64,000 nt of DNA from Vibrio bathopelagicus (GTDB taxonomy: Bacteria; Pseudomonadota; Gammaproteobacteria; Enterobacterales; Vibrionaceae), in the NCBI RefSeq assembly GCF_014879975.1, contig NZ_CP062501.1, positions 310,001 to 374,000 of the forward strand, given 5' to 3'. Position numbers and translations under genes: made by a program. The notes beneath the pieces are model-generated. The model was not told the DNA's origin. It was given only the letters and a program-made list of their open reading frames with translations, and ran no database searches. Each line of letters begins with the position of its first letter. The first letter of the stretch is position 1. Below, one piece after another: positions 1 through 9,280 of the stretch.

Positions 1-256
1 CGCGATGAATATTCAGCTCAAAATTGGGCCAATGCGAAACCTCAGTGAATATGATTCTGAGTAAGTTCACAGTTACAGAGATGCCAGACTATTTTGGTGT
101 AATCAATTTATACTAATAAGGTCAATGCTTTGAGATAACACTAGTCGCTCATCATTCCTTTTTTGCATACCAGTCTCCAGCTTAGTCATTGGCGACGAAT
201 ATGCCTTCTTCCTTAAGCTCTCAACCAGAAAAACAAAAATTAATAAGGAAGAAATT
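1..256. other. Left-edge region without an assignable gene
   Basis: Two plus-strand frames are open from the window edge and close with stops at about 46-48 and 61-63. Either could be the last residues of a gene lying to the left, but neither tail is long enough to recognise. The rest is AT-rich leader for the next gene, ending in an AGGAAG ribosome-binding site just before position 257. I see no clear promoter or terminator. Confidence 0.3.
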
Positions 257-1366
257 ATGAAAACGCGCGTCTCTGTGATTGGTTCCGGTAATGCTGGATT
301 AACAGCGGCCTATCACTTTACCCTGCAAGGTGCTGATGTCTGCCTCTATGGCTCGCCAGGTTTTGACCATCCTCTGGCAGACATAGAGCAACGAGGAGGG
401 ATCTGTGCACTTGAAAGCTTTAATGACGTTGAACTGACTTACAGTGGCTTTCAGGCGTGTGACAAAATTAGCCGCGATCTAGCGGAGACAGTCTCATATG
501 CTGACTTACTCGTCTTACCGGTTCCATCATTTGCGCAAGAGCCACTCTTTACTCAAATGCTGCCTCATTTATGTGATGGCCAAATCATCATGCTTATGCC
601 AGGGAATTATGGGTCATTAGCGCTTAATCGAATTAAAAATGAACATGGGTTTGCTCATTTAGATATCACTTTTGTCGACGCAATTTCGATTCCTTGGGCA
701 ACTCGAATTGTTGGGCCTGCAGAGATTGCTATTTTAGGTATGAAAGAGCACCTTCCTGTCGCCGCTTATCCTGCACATCGCACGGAAGAGGCTATTGCAG
801 CCTTACAAACTGTGATGCCTTTGCCTCTAACAAAGCTTAGTAATGTCATTGAAGCCGGATTAGAAAACATCAACTTTGGCGGGCATCCATTACTAACAAC
901 GCTCAATATTGGCTTACTAGAAAACTTCGATGGCCAATTCAATTACTACAAAGATTGCTGCTCAGTTTCAACAGCAAAAGCGGCAGCAGTAATGGAGTCA
1001 GAGCGTCAATCCATAGGCAAAGCGCTAGGATTACAACTGTTGCCTGAGCTTCAAGCAATGAATGCCCTTTACGGTATGAAATGTGAAAGTGTTTATGAGG
1101 TTAACCGCACTTCAGAAACCCACGGCAAACTGAACAGCGCACCCAATTCAGCCAGCAACCGATACATCACAGAAGATGCCGCTTACCTTCTCGTCCCTTG
1201 TTACGAGCTTGGTAAACTGGTCGGTATTGACACACCTATGGTGACATCATGTCTGCACATCGACAATGCGTATAACGAGACCAATTATTTCGAGTCTGGA
1301 AGAACATTAAAAAAAATGGGACTTGGCGATATGTCTGCTCAACAGATCATGGAATTCGTTAACTAA
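257..1366 (+). CDS. NAD(P)-dependent opine (octopine/nopaline) dehydrogenase family protein
   Basis: A 369-residue cytoplasmic oxidoreductase. An N-terminal Rossmann fold carries the dinucleotide motif GSGNAG at residues 9-14. The C-terminal octopine-dehydrogenase domain contains the family's His region NFGGHPLLTT (His about 210). Members reductively condense an amino acid with a 2-keto acid, or run the reverse reaction; the substrate here cannot be read from sequence. A good AGGAAG ribosome-binding site precedes the ATG. The next gene, a YfcC-type permease, starts 73 bases downstream on the same strand, so the pair probably forms one transcript that imports and processes an amino-acid-like compound. 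The family assignment is firm; the reaction is inference. Confidence 0.8.
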   Translation: MKTRVSVIGSGNAGLTAAYHFTLQGADVCLYGSPGFDHPLADIEQRGGICALESFNDVELTYSGFQACDKISRDLAETVSYADLLVLPVPSFAQEPLFTQMLPHLCDGQIIMLMPGNYGSLALNRIKNEHGFAHLDITFVDAISIPWATRIVGPAEIAILGMKEHLPVAAYPAHRTEEAIAALQTVMPLPLTKLSNVIEAGLENINFGGHPLLTTLNIGLLENFDGQFNYYKDCCSVSTAKAAAVMESERQSIGKALGLQLLPELQAMNALYGMKCESVYEVNRTSETHGKLNSAPNSASNRYITEDAAYLLVPCYELGKLVGIDTPMVTSCLHIDNAYNETNYFESGRTLKKMGLGDMSAQQIMEFVN

Positions 1367-1400
1367 CGTGAAGGAACAGCTTTTAGGCTAAATCCGACCA

Positions 1401-1418
1401 ATGGGGCTTCGGCCCCAT
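1401..1418 (+). other. Intercistronic UUCG-tetraloop hairpin
   Basis: A perfect 7-bp stem (ATGGGGC / GCCCCAT) closes a TTCG loop. It lies between the opine dehydrogenase stop and the permease ribosome-binding site. No T-tract follows, so it is unlikely to be a terminator. An mRNA stability or processing element is plausible. An in-frame ATG inside the stem is a false start for the permease. Confidence 0.55.
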
Positions 1419-1439
1419 AAGGAACAAAAGGACATCGTA

Positions 1440-2846
1440 ATGACAAAATTTAAATTCCCTTCTGCCTATACAATTTTGATGATACTGACCGTACTAATGG
1501 CCATTTTAACTTGGGTTATTCCGGCCGGTCAGTACCAGATGAAAACCAATGAAACACTAGGCCGTATGGTACCAATGGTTGGTACGTATCAAACCGTTGA
1601 TTCAAACCCTCAAGGTGTCGTCGATATTTTAATGGCACCAATTCAAGGCTTCTATGACCCAGATAGCTATGTGGCGCGTGCAGTGGACGTCGCCCTATTT
1701 GTATTGGTTATCGGTGGATTTTTGGCTGTAGTAACCCAAACTGGCGCGATTGATGCTGGTATCGCCGGAACCATGAAACGCCTATCAGGTCGCGAGAAAT
1801 GGATGATCCCTATTCTAATGGGGTTGTTTGCGCTGGGTGGCACCGTTTACGGCATGGCGGAAGAAACTATTCCTTTTTACGCTCTGCTGATACCGGTAAT
1901 GATCGCAGCAGGCTACGACAGTATCGTTGGCGTTGCTATTATCATGGTTGGTGCTGGTATTGGCTGTTTAGGCTCTACTATTAACCCTTTTGCAACTGTC
2001 ATTGCCTCTAACGCAGCTGAAATCAATTTTATGGAGGGCTTTGCTCTGCGTGCCGTGATCCTTGTTCTTGGTTGGATCGTTTGTGTTATCTATGTCATGC
2101 GCTATGCAGAGAAAGTGAAAAATAACCCTGAGCTTTCAATCGTCGCTCACCAGAAAGAGTCAAACTTAGAATATTTCCTGCACAGTAAAAAGCAAGAAAC
2201 ACCAGAGTTAAACAACACACGTAAAGCAGTACTGGCTATCTTCGGTTTAACTTTCGCCGTTATGATGTGGGGTGTATCCGCAGCAGGATGGTGGATGGCT
2301 GAACTCTCCGCTCTATTTCTTGGCTCAAGCATTCTTGTTGGCTTCGTTGGCCGGATGTCAGAAGTTGAAATTACCGAAAGTTTCGTAAACGGAGCGCGCG
2401 ATCTGCTGGGAGTGGCCCTGATCATCGCTATTGCTCGTGGCCTCGTGGTCGTCATGGATAACGGCAACATAACCCACACCATTTTGCATTACGCGGAAGG
2501 CTTATTAGGCGGGTTAAACGAAATCGCATTTATCAATGCTATCTACTGGGTTGAAGCCGTTATGTGTTTGGTCGTTCCGTCTTCTTCAGGGCTTGCGGTA
2601 CTCTCAATGCCAGTCCTTGCCCCACTCGCGGATTTTGCTGGTGTTGGCCGTGAACTGGTTGTCACTGCCTACCAATCTGCCTCTGGTTTACCAAACCTTG
2701 TGACACCGACATCGGGTGTGGTGATGGGCGGTCTAGCCATTGGGCGAGTCGCTTACTCATCTTGGCTAAAATTCATTGGTCCATTGCTTGGCGTACTTTG
2801 TACCATGATCATGATTCTTCTAAGTATTGGTGTTGTGATCAGCTAA
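1440..2846 (+). CDS. YfcC family membrane transporter
   Basis: A 468-residue inner-membrane protein with about a dozen hydrophobic segments, of the YfcC/ArcD-like family (predicted amino-acid or carboxylate transporters). The first membrane segment begins almost at once (residues about 5-25, ending WVIPAGQY). Family-typical stretches include GMAEETIPFYALLIPVM and VPTSGVV-like glycine/proline motifs near the C-terminus. The ATG at 1440 is preferred over one at 1401 because AAAGGA lies 7 bases upstream and the 1401 codon is inside a hairpin. Its placement behind an opine dehydrogenase suggests it imports that enzyme's substrate. The substrate is unknown. Confidence 0.8.
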   Translation: MTKFKFPSAYTILMILTVLMAILTWVIPAGQYQMKTNETLGRMVPMVGTYQTVDSNPQGVVDILMAPIQGFYDPDSYVARAVDVALFVLVIGGFLAVVTQTGAIDAGIAGTMKRLSGREKWMIPILMGLFALGGTVYGMAEETIPFYALLIPVMIAAGYDSIVGVAIIMVGAGIGCLGSTINPFATVIASNAAEINFMEGFALRAVILVLGWIVCVIYVMRYAEKVKNNPELSIVAHQKESNLEYFLHSKKQETPELNNTRKAVLAIFGLTFAVMMWGVSAAGWWMAELSALFLGSSILVGFVGRMSEVEITESFVNGARDLLGVALIIAIARGLVVVMDNGNITHTILHYAEGLLGGLNEIAFINAIYWVEAVMCLVVPSSSGLAVLSMPVLAPLADFAGVGRELVVTAYQSASGLPNLVTPTSGVVMGGLAIGRVAYSSWLKFIGPLLGVLCTMIMILLSIGVVIS

Positions 2847-2892
2847 TATGGCGAAGTATACATCCAACAGCAACGTTAATTAGCTGTAGATT

Positions 2893-2936
2893 AAAGTTCA
2901 TCTCGGGGTTGGCTATCCCCTTTAGAGATGAACTTT
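2893..2936 (+). terminator. Probable terminator after the YfcC gene
   Basis: A strong imperfect hairpin has a 12-bp outer stem (AAAGTTCATCTC / GAGATGAACTTT) with an inner GGGG/CCCC pairing. It sits 47 bases after the transporter stop. The following sequence is only moderately T-rich. Confidence 0.5.
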
Positions 2937-3405
2937 CTTTGTTCAGCCATTCATGAATAGTGACAAAGTTGCATATTGAGTTGCTGATAGGTTGATTTAA
3001 CGCAGTCTTAAGAAAGAGAAACAGCGCGAAGGTGCTCTGCTCCAGTGGAACTGGACACTTCACTAAGCGACTTTCCGATACCAAAAGTTATCCGCATTAA
3101 TCTAATTTTAGTGGCGACTCTAAGAAAGGTTTTGTCCAAAATCTTGATATGTTGAATTTGTATTCCGCCACGATATCAAGCTCTAGCTCGTCCGGGTGTT
3201 TACCATCAGCTAGTTATTACGCAGCAGAGACATCGAGAATTCGGGTGAAGTTATATCCCTCCTCAATTACGGTTTAGGTGTCCCCAAACGGTCGATTTCT
3301 TGGTGCCTAAACCTATGCGAGCACCCCAAGCCGTTGCAGCTGGAGTTACTACACTGCCGCTGTAACTAGTATTGTTAGTGATAACTTCTCATTGGCGATA
3401 GGCTT
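2937..3405. other. Gene-poor interval, about 470 bases
   Basis: No convincing coding sequence. The open frames are short and have no family I recognise. An 8-bp inverted repeat (GGTTTAGG at 3271-3278, CCTAAACC at 3306-3313) is present. The low coding signal between two intact genes could reflect a decayed gene, but I cannot name it. Confidence 0.4.
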
Positions 3406-3720
3406 TTATATTGATGTTAAAAATTCGAGCGCGCGCTGCTCATTAGCCCTGCATTCGCTAGTGGCCATCGTGCCGTGTTTTAGCTTGATTAAAGTCTCAG
3501 CACTCACCCTTTTAAATATCTGTTCATGGTCATATCGGCTTTCAACCAATGTGGAAAGGTCAGCGTAAGAGGCTGGCGTGCTTTCTACTTGCTCGAACAA
3601 TACGCATGCCTGCATTACTCCCATCATCTCTGATATGTCATCCTGATCGTTGCTAAACCAGCCTGCTGAGGCTGTGAATGATGTTGTTGTGATTAATGCT
3701 GTTAGTGCCAGTTTTTTCAT
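3406..3720 (-). CDS. Small secreted protein, function unknown
   Basis: A 104-residue protein. It begins with a classical signal peptide (MKK, a hydrophobic stretch, then cleavage after about residue 19 at TASA-GW). The mature part, about 85 residues, is charged and mostly helical-looking. It holds two cysteines (in QACVLF and TSECRAN) that could form one disulfide in the periplasm. GGAAG lies upstream of the ATG. I do not recognise the family and the neighbours give no functional hint. Confidence 0.55.
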   Translation of the reverse strand: MKKLALTALITTTSFTASAGWFSNDQDDISEMMGVMQACVLFEQVESTPASYADLSTLVESRYDHEQIFKRVSAETLIKLKHGTMATSECRANEQRALEFLTSI

Positions 3721-3898
3721 TGTTCAGTCTTCCATTGTATTAATCGGCTTTTGCCATATTTAAGCGGTTATGTCCCGCTTTGTGGTAAGTACCTGGTGTA
3801 CGTACTATAAAAAGTATGGGAACGGAGGTTTTACCATTTTGTGCCATGTTGTAATTAATGCTGTTGGAAGAGTGGTTGGTCACTTTGAATAACCAAAG

Positions 3899-3929
3899 AA
3901 GCCTCAACCAATCGAATCGGTTGAGGCTT
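3899..3929 (-). terminator. Hairpin terminator after the alkyl sulfatase gene
   Basis: An 11-bp perfect stem (AAGCCTCAACC / GGTTGAGGCTT) with a 9-base loop lies 60 bases beyond the sulfatase stop. The T-run is short on either strand, so efficiency is uncertain. Confidence 0.55.
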
Positions 3930-3989
3930 TATCGTTAATAGCCATCTTGCCTTTTTAGGCTTTGTTTGACGCTGTTATCGCTTTATCGC

Positions 3990-6062
3990 TTAATGAGCGT
4001 GTACCGATGAATCTTGGTATAGCTCGGCATCCACCTCTTCGCCTTTATTCGGGCGAGGTACAATCTCAAACGAGGTGTCAGCTTCAGTCAGTGAAGACAA
4101 CAGTTTGTTCAGAGATGATTTGTCACCTTTCACGCCTGCTTGGCCATCTTCTAACAGTTTATTGAGTGTTGTTTTCTTCAGCACGATGTCAGACACGTCA
4201 GACTTATTGATGATCAGTGTCGTATCCGCATCTTGCAGCTCTGAAACTTGAATGTTGTTCAGGTTGCCGTTCGACATCTCTACGTAGTAGAACTCTTTCA
4301 CGTCAGGCAGCTGAATATTCATGGTAAATGGTGTTTCTTGCGCTTTTAGCGAATCCACTTTTACTGCTAAGTAATCAAGTAGGTTTTCGATGGTCATGTT
4401 AGCCAGTACGTCCGGTGACGCGGTTTTTGGTGCGCCCGGTTGTGTGCCAATGCGAAGCTCCTGAGCACCGGTTAGGTAGATGTTTCTCCAACCTGCACCT
4501 TCTGATTGGTAACCTAACTGTTCGTAAGTATCTGCCAATAGGCCACGTGCAACTTTGTTGTCTGGCTCAGCTTGAATCACCTTGTTCAGTGCTGTCGCAA
4601 CGAAGCGGTATTCACCTTCTTGGAAGTCTTGTTGCGCTTTTTCAATTACCGAATCGCTGCCACCCATGTACTCAACAAACTTGACCGATTCTGGCTTCAC
4701 TTGCAGTGGGTTAAGGTTGGCTGGATTCATATCAAAGTAGCCAAGGTACATGTTGTACACAGCGCGAGCATTGTGCGAGTAAGTACCGTGGTAACCATTG
4801 GTGTGCCAAGATTGTTGAATGCTGTCTGGCATTACTTTGTAGATCTCATCACCAATGTCTTGCAGAACCACGCCGTTATTGGCTAAGCGAAGCGTTTGGT
4901 TATGAGTAAAGCCGTAAGCGTCACGCTGCATTTTTAGGTAATCAGAGATCTCTTGTTCACCCCAAATTGGCGATGAGTGAGAAGCAAACAACACTTCGGT
5001 TTCTTCCCCCCAAGTCACTAGCATTTCGTTGATTTTCTTAGACCACTTCAAACCATCACGAACTTTCGCGCCGCGTAGGGTATACAGGTTGTGCATACCT
5101 TGGTAAGTCAGTTCACCCGTCCATAGTGCTTTCATGCTCGGGATATAAGTCACCATCTCAGAGGCTGCTTCAGTGCCCGATGCATCCATAAATTGCAGCT
5201 CTAAACCGTCGATAACCAGAGTTTCAATTTCTTCGTTGTGATTCAGTTCGTAGTCTGGCAATACGTAGGTAATGCTACCCGTCGATAAGCCTTTTGCCAG
5301 CGCAGCATCGACAATACCGTGTTCATGGCGATTCAGTGTTGCACCATATTGATAAGCGGTACGGCGAGACATCGCATTCCCCGCTAACACGTTTTCATCT
5401 ACGATTTCTTTAGTGATGTTCTTTGAGCCATACACTTTTACATCTGGGTACGCGTCTTTAATTGCGCGGGCACCACCGAAGTGATCGGCGTGTGAGTGCG
5501 AATAGATCATCGCAACGATTGGTAAATTGCCACCATCAGGAACATTATTTTGGAAGAAATTCAGTGACTTCTCTGCTGCTTCTTTGGTTAGTAGAACGTC
5601 ATAAGCGATCCAGCCATTGTCAGTACGGATGAAAGAAATCGAAGCTAAATCGGCGCCGCGGACCTGATAAACCTTACCCGGAACAACTTCATATAAACCT
5701 TCTGCAGCTTGGTTCAATACCGCTTGTCGCCATAACGATGGGTTGACTGAATCTGGCGCTTTGTCTGCGTTTGAAACACTAGGTTCGATGAAGTTAAAGC
5801 TATTGCGAATGATGTCGCCCGTTTCTTGGTCGAAGCTCGCAATAAGACCTTTGTTGTTATTGTCGAAGGCACGAGTGTCGGCAAAGTTAAGTGTTTTTGC
5901 GAACTCTTGGTTTGCTTGTGCCGTCATCTCTGTCGCGTCTTTGCCACCTTGGTCACCAATCTCGCTAAAATGAGCATGGTCGTGGTTCGCTGCAATAGAT
6001 GGAAATGCGAGAGAAATTGCAAGGAACAGTGATGCGTTTTTGAATGTGCGTGCAGTTGTCAT
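3990..6062 (-). CDS. Secreted alkyl/aryl sulfatase, metallo-beta-lactamase superfamily (SdsA1-like)
   Basis: A 690-residue precursor hydrolysing primary alkyl sulfates such as dodecyl sulfate to alcohol plus sulfate. Residues 1 to about 24 form a signal peptide (hydrophobic SLFLAISLAF, then SIAA), so it acts in the periplasm or outside. The binuclear zinc motif HSHADHFGG lies near residues 186-194. TGELTYQGMHNLYTLRG is typical of the SdsA/Pseudomonas SDS hydrolase family. A helical dimerisation domain and a C-terminal SCP2-like domain (last about 125 residues) follow. The start at 6062 has AGAGG upstream; a longer open frame to 6125 lacks a signal and a ribosome-binding site. A LysR gene diverges from the same promoter region and is the likely regulator. 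Confidence 0.85.
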   Translation of the reverse strand: MTTARTFKNASLFLAISLAFPSIAANHDHAHFSEIGDQGGKDATEMTAQANQEFAKTLNFADTRAFDNNNKGLIASFDQETGDIIRNSFNFIEPSVSNADKAPDSVNPSLWRQAVLNQAAEGLYEVVPGKVYQVRGADLASISFIRTDNGWIAYDVLLTKEAAEKSLNFFQNNVPDGGNLPIVAMIYSHSHADHFGGARAIKDAYPDVKVYGSKNITKEIVDENVLAGNAMSRRTAYQYGATLNRHEHGIVDAALAKGLSTGSITYVLPDYELNHNEEIETLVIDGLELQFMDASGTEAASEMVTYIPSMKALWTGELTYQGMHNLYTLRGAKVRDGLKWSKKINEMLVTWGEETEVLFASHSSPIWGEQEISDYLKMQRDAYGFTHNQTLRLANNGVVLQDIGDEIYKVMPDSIQQSWHTNGYHGTYSHNARAVYNMYLGYFDMNPANLNPLQVKPESVKFVEYMGGSDSVIEKAQQDFQEGEYRFVATALNKVIQAEPDNKVARGLLADTYEQLGYQSEGAGWRNIYLTGAQELRIGTQPGAPKTASPDVLANMTIENLLDYLAVKVDSLKAQETPFTMNIQLPDVKEFYYVEMSNGNLNNIQVSELQDADTTLIINKSDVSDIVLKKTTLNKLLEDGQAGVKGDKSSLNKLLSSLTEADTSFEIVPRPNKGEEVDAELYQDSSVHAH

Positions 6063-6250
6063 TGGAGCCTCTTCAATTCGGGTTTCGTTTCGATGAGGAG
6101 ATTGTATGACTAACACATATAGCAAAAAATAAAGTAAGCTTTATTTAACACATCACGAACTGTTATGTGTTGTGCTTGTATAAAGTGAGATATTGAAAAC
6201 TAAACCTTGTCGTATGTTCAATACGACCGCAGCGAACATGGAGAGTGGCC

Positions 6251-7165
6251 GTGAGTGATGTTGAAAAGTTAGACCTGAATCTATTGAGCGTGTTTTTGGA
6301 AGTGTATCGATTAAAGTCGATCACCTTAGCATCAGAATCTCTTGGGATGACTCAACCAGGGGTCAGCGGAGCATTGAAGCGATTGCAATCTCAACTTGAT
6401 ACTGACCTTTTTATTCGCGAAGGGCGAGGGATCACGCCTACCAATGCTGCCGTACAACTGGCAAGCCGAGTAGAGCCCGCGTTAGAGGGAATTACGAGCG
6501 CGGTCAGCACCTTAAAGCAGTTTGATAATCAGCAGCATCACGTGTTTCGAGTTCTGGTTAACGAGATCGGCCTAACCAAACTTCAACCCCTTGTTGAGCA
6601 AGATGAAACCTTGGGAAACATCTCAATCGAGTTCAATATGGTGCCGAATAATGAAGAAGACTTACTGCAAAGTTTGAGCATGCAGCAAGCGGACTTAGCG
6701 ATCGATATTCATTATCCGCAAGTCAATGGATACATGAAACAACCTGTGATTGAAGATGAGCTGGTGCTCATTGCCAGAAAGGGGCACCCAAGAATTAATG
6801 GCTCGGTGACAGAAGAGCAGTATTACAACGAAAAGCACGTTACTTTTCGCATGCGTCGTACTCGCTTGTATACGGCGGAATACTTTACCAAATCTCCACT
6901 TAAGCAAAGAAAGGTCAGCGCAGAGTGTGACTCGCTAATGACGATGTGTGTGTTGGTGTCGGGCTCTGAATGTGTCGGCAGTACGTCGCGTGATTTTGCC
7001 AATCAGTTTGCAAAACCCTTCCAGCTTCAGGTGCTAGATCAGCCATTCGAGGTTCTACCTATGCAGCAATATATGATCTGGCATAAAAGAACCGATTTGA
7101 ATGCGGCTCATCAGTGGTTAAGAGATAAGATCCAACAATATATGAAGAAGTCTGAGATCAGCTGA
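6251..7165 (+). CDS. LysR-family transcriptional regulator
   Basis: A 304-residue regulator. The N-terminal winged helix-turn-helix spans residues about 6-65 and contains SLGMTQPGVSGALKRLQ. A LysR substrate-binding domain follows. Start choice: GTG at 6251 has GGAG seven bases upstream; an in-frame GTG at 6245 is only one base from that site and is less likely. It diverges from the alkyl sulfatase gene across about 190 bases, the usual LysR arrangement, so it probably controls that enzyme in response to alkyl sulfates or their products. That link is inferred from position only. Confidence 0.8.
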   Translation: MSDVEKLDLNLLSVFLEVYRLKSITLASESLGMTQPGVSGALKRLQSQLDTDLFIREGRGITPTNAAVQLASRVEPALEGITSAVSTLKQFDNQQHHVFRVLVNEIGLTKLQPLVEQDETLGNISIEFNMVPNNEEDLLQSLSMQQADLAIDIHYPQVNGYMKQPVIEDELVLIARKGHPRINGSVTEEQYYNEKHVTFRMRRTRLYTAEYFTKSPLKQRKVSAECDSLMTMCVLVSGSECVGSTSRDFANQFAKPFQLQVLDQPFEVLPMQQYMIWHKRTDLNAAHQWLRDKIQQYMKKSEIS

Positions 7166-7186
7166 ATTCAAAAGATACGTATGTAA

Positions 7187-7211
7187 AAACGGCCTCTAAA
7201 TGAGGCCGTTT
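7187..7211. terminator. Bidirectional terminator between convergent LysR and DMT genes
   Basis: A perfect 10-bp stem (AAACGGCCTC / GAGGCCGTTT) with a 5-base loop, flanked by A- and T-rich bases, sits between two convergent genes. Confidence 0.75.
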
Positions 7212-7221
7212 CTGTATCTGC

Positions 7222-8118
7222 TTATTCCGCTTTTCGTTTTCGCTTTTGGCGCGCATTCTTAATCATCTGAACAGGGGATAAGCCAGTGACTAACATGGTG
7301 CCAGTGATAACTAGAATAGATCCGACAATGGTATTAATGCCGATTACTTCGTCTAGGAACAAACTACCCCAAAGGATACCAAAAACCGGGACTAAGAAAG
7401 TTACCGAGAGTGCCGAAGGTGCGCCGAGTTCAGAGATGAGATTGAAATACAGTAGGTACGCTAATCCAGTACAAATCGCACCCAACAAGATAACCGATGT
7501 TGTGATTGTGAGGTCGGGTGCTTCTCTTATCGGAAAAAAGAAGACGAACGGCAACACGAGTAATACGGCTGCCCACATGCTGCCATGGGCGTTATTGAAG
7601 GCTTCAACTTTTGGTGCTGTTTTAGTGTAGTTAGAGGCGATACCGTAGCTAAATGCGGCCATTACCGCGGCAAAAATAGGAACAATGGCTTCTTGGCCGA
7701 TGTTTATCGCATCCCAACCAACTAACACGCCTACACCAGTTACCCCAATACCTAATCCAAGTAATACCTTTCTTTCAAGTGCGGTTTTCGTCCATATCGC
7801 ACCAATGATTGCCGCCCATATCGGTGCCGTAGAGTTCAAAATCGCAAGGGTTGAAGCATTCAAAGTTTGAGCTGCATAAGCGAAACACAAAAAAGGAAGC
7901 GCGGTGTTAAACAAGCCAAGAATGAAAAAGTGTTTCGAATGAGTATTAAAAGAGAGCTTCCTTTTCAGATAAAAAGAAACCAAGAGTAGGGTAACTGCTG
8001 CGCACAGAACTCGCGCTTCAATTAGGACTGCTGGGCCTAAAGGGTTGGCTGCGATTCTCATGAAAAGAAATGAACCACCCCATATCGCAGCGAGGATAAT
8101 TAGTTTTATAAAGCTCAC
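7222..8118 (-). CDS. DMT-superfamily transporter (EamA domains)
   Basis: A 298-residue inner-membrane protein with ten predicted helices in two EamA repeats. The first helix holds AAIWGGSFLFMRIAANP, the usual EamA start, and the C-terminus is basic (KNARQKRKRK), which fits a cytoplasmic end. GTG at 8118 is chosen because GAGG lies 8 bases upstream and the protein then begins directly with the first helix; an ATG 14 codons earlier adds a non-family extension. Such proteins usually export small metabolites or amino acids; the substrate is unknown. Confidence 0.75.
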   Translation of the reverse strand: MSFIKLIILAAIWGGSFLFMRIAANPLGPAVLIEARVLCAAVTLLLVSFYLKRKLSFNTHSKHFFILGLFNTALPFLCFAYAAQTLNASTLAILNSTAPIWAAIIGAIWTKTALERKVLLGLGIGVTGVGVLVGWDAINIGQEAIVPIFAAVMAAFSYGIASNYTKTAPKVEAFNNAHGSMWAAVLLVLPFVFFFPIREAPDLTITTSVILLGAICTGLAYLLYFNLISELGAPSALSVTFLVPVFGILWGSLFLDEVIGINTIVGSILVITGTMLVTGLSPVQMIKNARQKRKRKAE

Positions 8119-8314
8119 AGCATGAACCTCTGAAGATGTAAAACACCGACTATGAATCAAAGCTATGTATTACACAAACTTAGATCTTAACATTGGCAAC
8201 TGTCGGTATAGGTTCGAGCTCTTAAATAGGAATAGATTTGATTGATTTCGTTCTGTTTATTGATCCTGATTTGATGAGTAATCTAGCGTTATACATCAAA
8301 CTTAGGTGAACAAA

Positions 8315-8704
8315 ATGAAGATTGAACACATCGCAATTTGGACCAAACAACTCGAAGTGTTGAAACGATTTTATGAAGACTATTTCGGCGCGACATCGAA
8401 CTCAAAATACCATAACCCAACCAAAGGTTTCTCTTCATACTTCCTCTCTTTTGAAACAGGAAGTCGTCTAGAGATCATGGAAATGGACTCAGTTCCTGAA
8501 TCGAAAGATGACCTCTATGATCAGTTTACTGGATTCATTCATATGGCAATTTCTCTAGGATCAGAGCAAGCGGTGGATGAACTCACTAAACGTTTGGTTG
8601 AAGATGGTTATGAACGCTTAGATGGCCCAAGAAGAACTGGAGATGGCTATTATGAGAGTTGTGTACTCGATCCTGATGGTAATCGATTGGAACTTACCGT
8701 TTAA
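8315..8704 (+). CDS. VOC-superfamily (glyoxalase/dioxygenase-like) protein
   Basis: A 129-residue single-domain vicinal-oxygen-chelate protein. It has the typical opening IEHIAIWT, a mid-protein RLEIMEM strand, and the closing DPDGNRLEL motif carrying the metal-ligand glutamate. The His near the N-terminus and this Glu are candidate metal ligands. ATG at 8315 is preferred (TAGG 8 bases upstream) over GTG at 8306. Members range from glyoxalase I to antibiotic-binding proteins, so the reaction cannot be specified. A lipoprotein gene follows 52 bases later. Confidence 0.7.
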   Translation: MKIEHIAIWTKQLEVLKRFYEDYFGATSNSKYHNPTKGFSSYFLSFETGSRLEIMEMDSVPESKDDLYDQFTGFIHMAISLGSEQAVDELTKRLVEDGYERLDGPRRTGDGYYESCVLDPDGNRLELTV

Positions 8705-8755
8705 TGTAGAGACTTAATTGAGTTACTCATCTACGAATGGAACTGAGGTATGACA

Positions 8756-9280
8756 ATGATGAAGCACGCTTTGACTTTTCTTTTTGGTCTTGGGCTTATG
8801 GGATGTGCTACCTCAGAATCGGTTTATGAACCAGATACTGACTTGAAGCCTGAACCATCACAGCCAGTAGGGTATCTCGGCTTTAAAGCTCATCAAGAGT
8901 GGGCTCTTAAATTCAATGACTGCATGGTTTATGATCTCACAGGAGCACAGCCCTACCAATGGTTTGATCGCACATCAGAGTCTGTGAGCTGTTATACGTT
9001 TAAGCCAAACGATGCCATTGAACCTTTGTTTGTTTATAGCGAAGCTAACTTCGAAAGTAATCAACTACCACCGATTGACCGCTTCCAAGAGCTACAGGTT
9101 ACTGAGTCTGGCTGGGGTAAATTTCCTAGCGTCTATGAGACAAACGGCACTAATTGGCTGAGAGTCAAAGAAGGCTGGATTCACCTTACACTAGCCGATC
9201 AGACACTCGTACAGTTCTACCCTGGAAGCCAAGACCATTCTGGCAAATCACAACATGATCAGTATTTTGAACAGCATTGA
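8756..9280 (+). CDS. Putative lipoprotein, function unknown
   Basis: A 174-residue protein with a type II signal peptide. A hydrophobic stretch (ALTFLFGLGL) is followed by the lipobox LMGC, so the mature protein starts with a lipidated Cys. The mature part is acidic and contains further Cys residues (NDCMVY, SCYTF). Three ATGs are clustered; 8756 has GAGG at the best distance (7 bases). I do not recognise a domain. The gene follows the VOC gene closely and may share its transcript. Confidence 0.6.
   Translation: MMKHALTFLFGLGLMGCATSESVYEPDTDLKPEPSQPVGYLGFKAHQEWALKFNDCMVYDLTGAQPYQWFDRTSESVSCYTFKPNDAIEPLFVYSEANFESNQLPPIDRFQELQVTESGWGKFPSVYETNGTNWLRVKEGWIHLTLADQTLVQFYPGSQDHSGKSQHDQYFEQH

Noticed and set aside
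2147..2482. Minus-strand frame inside the YfcC gene
   Set aside because: It is an antisense shadow of a strongly supported membrane protein, with no start signal or family features.
2937..3405. Transposase or IS remnant in the gap
   Set aside because: Short frames give no recognisable transposase motif and the 8-base inverted repeat is too short to be IS ends.
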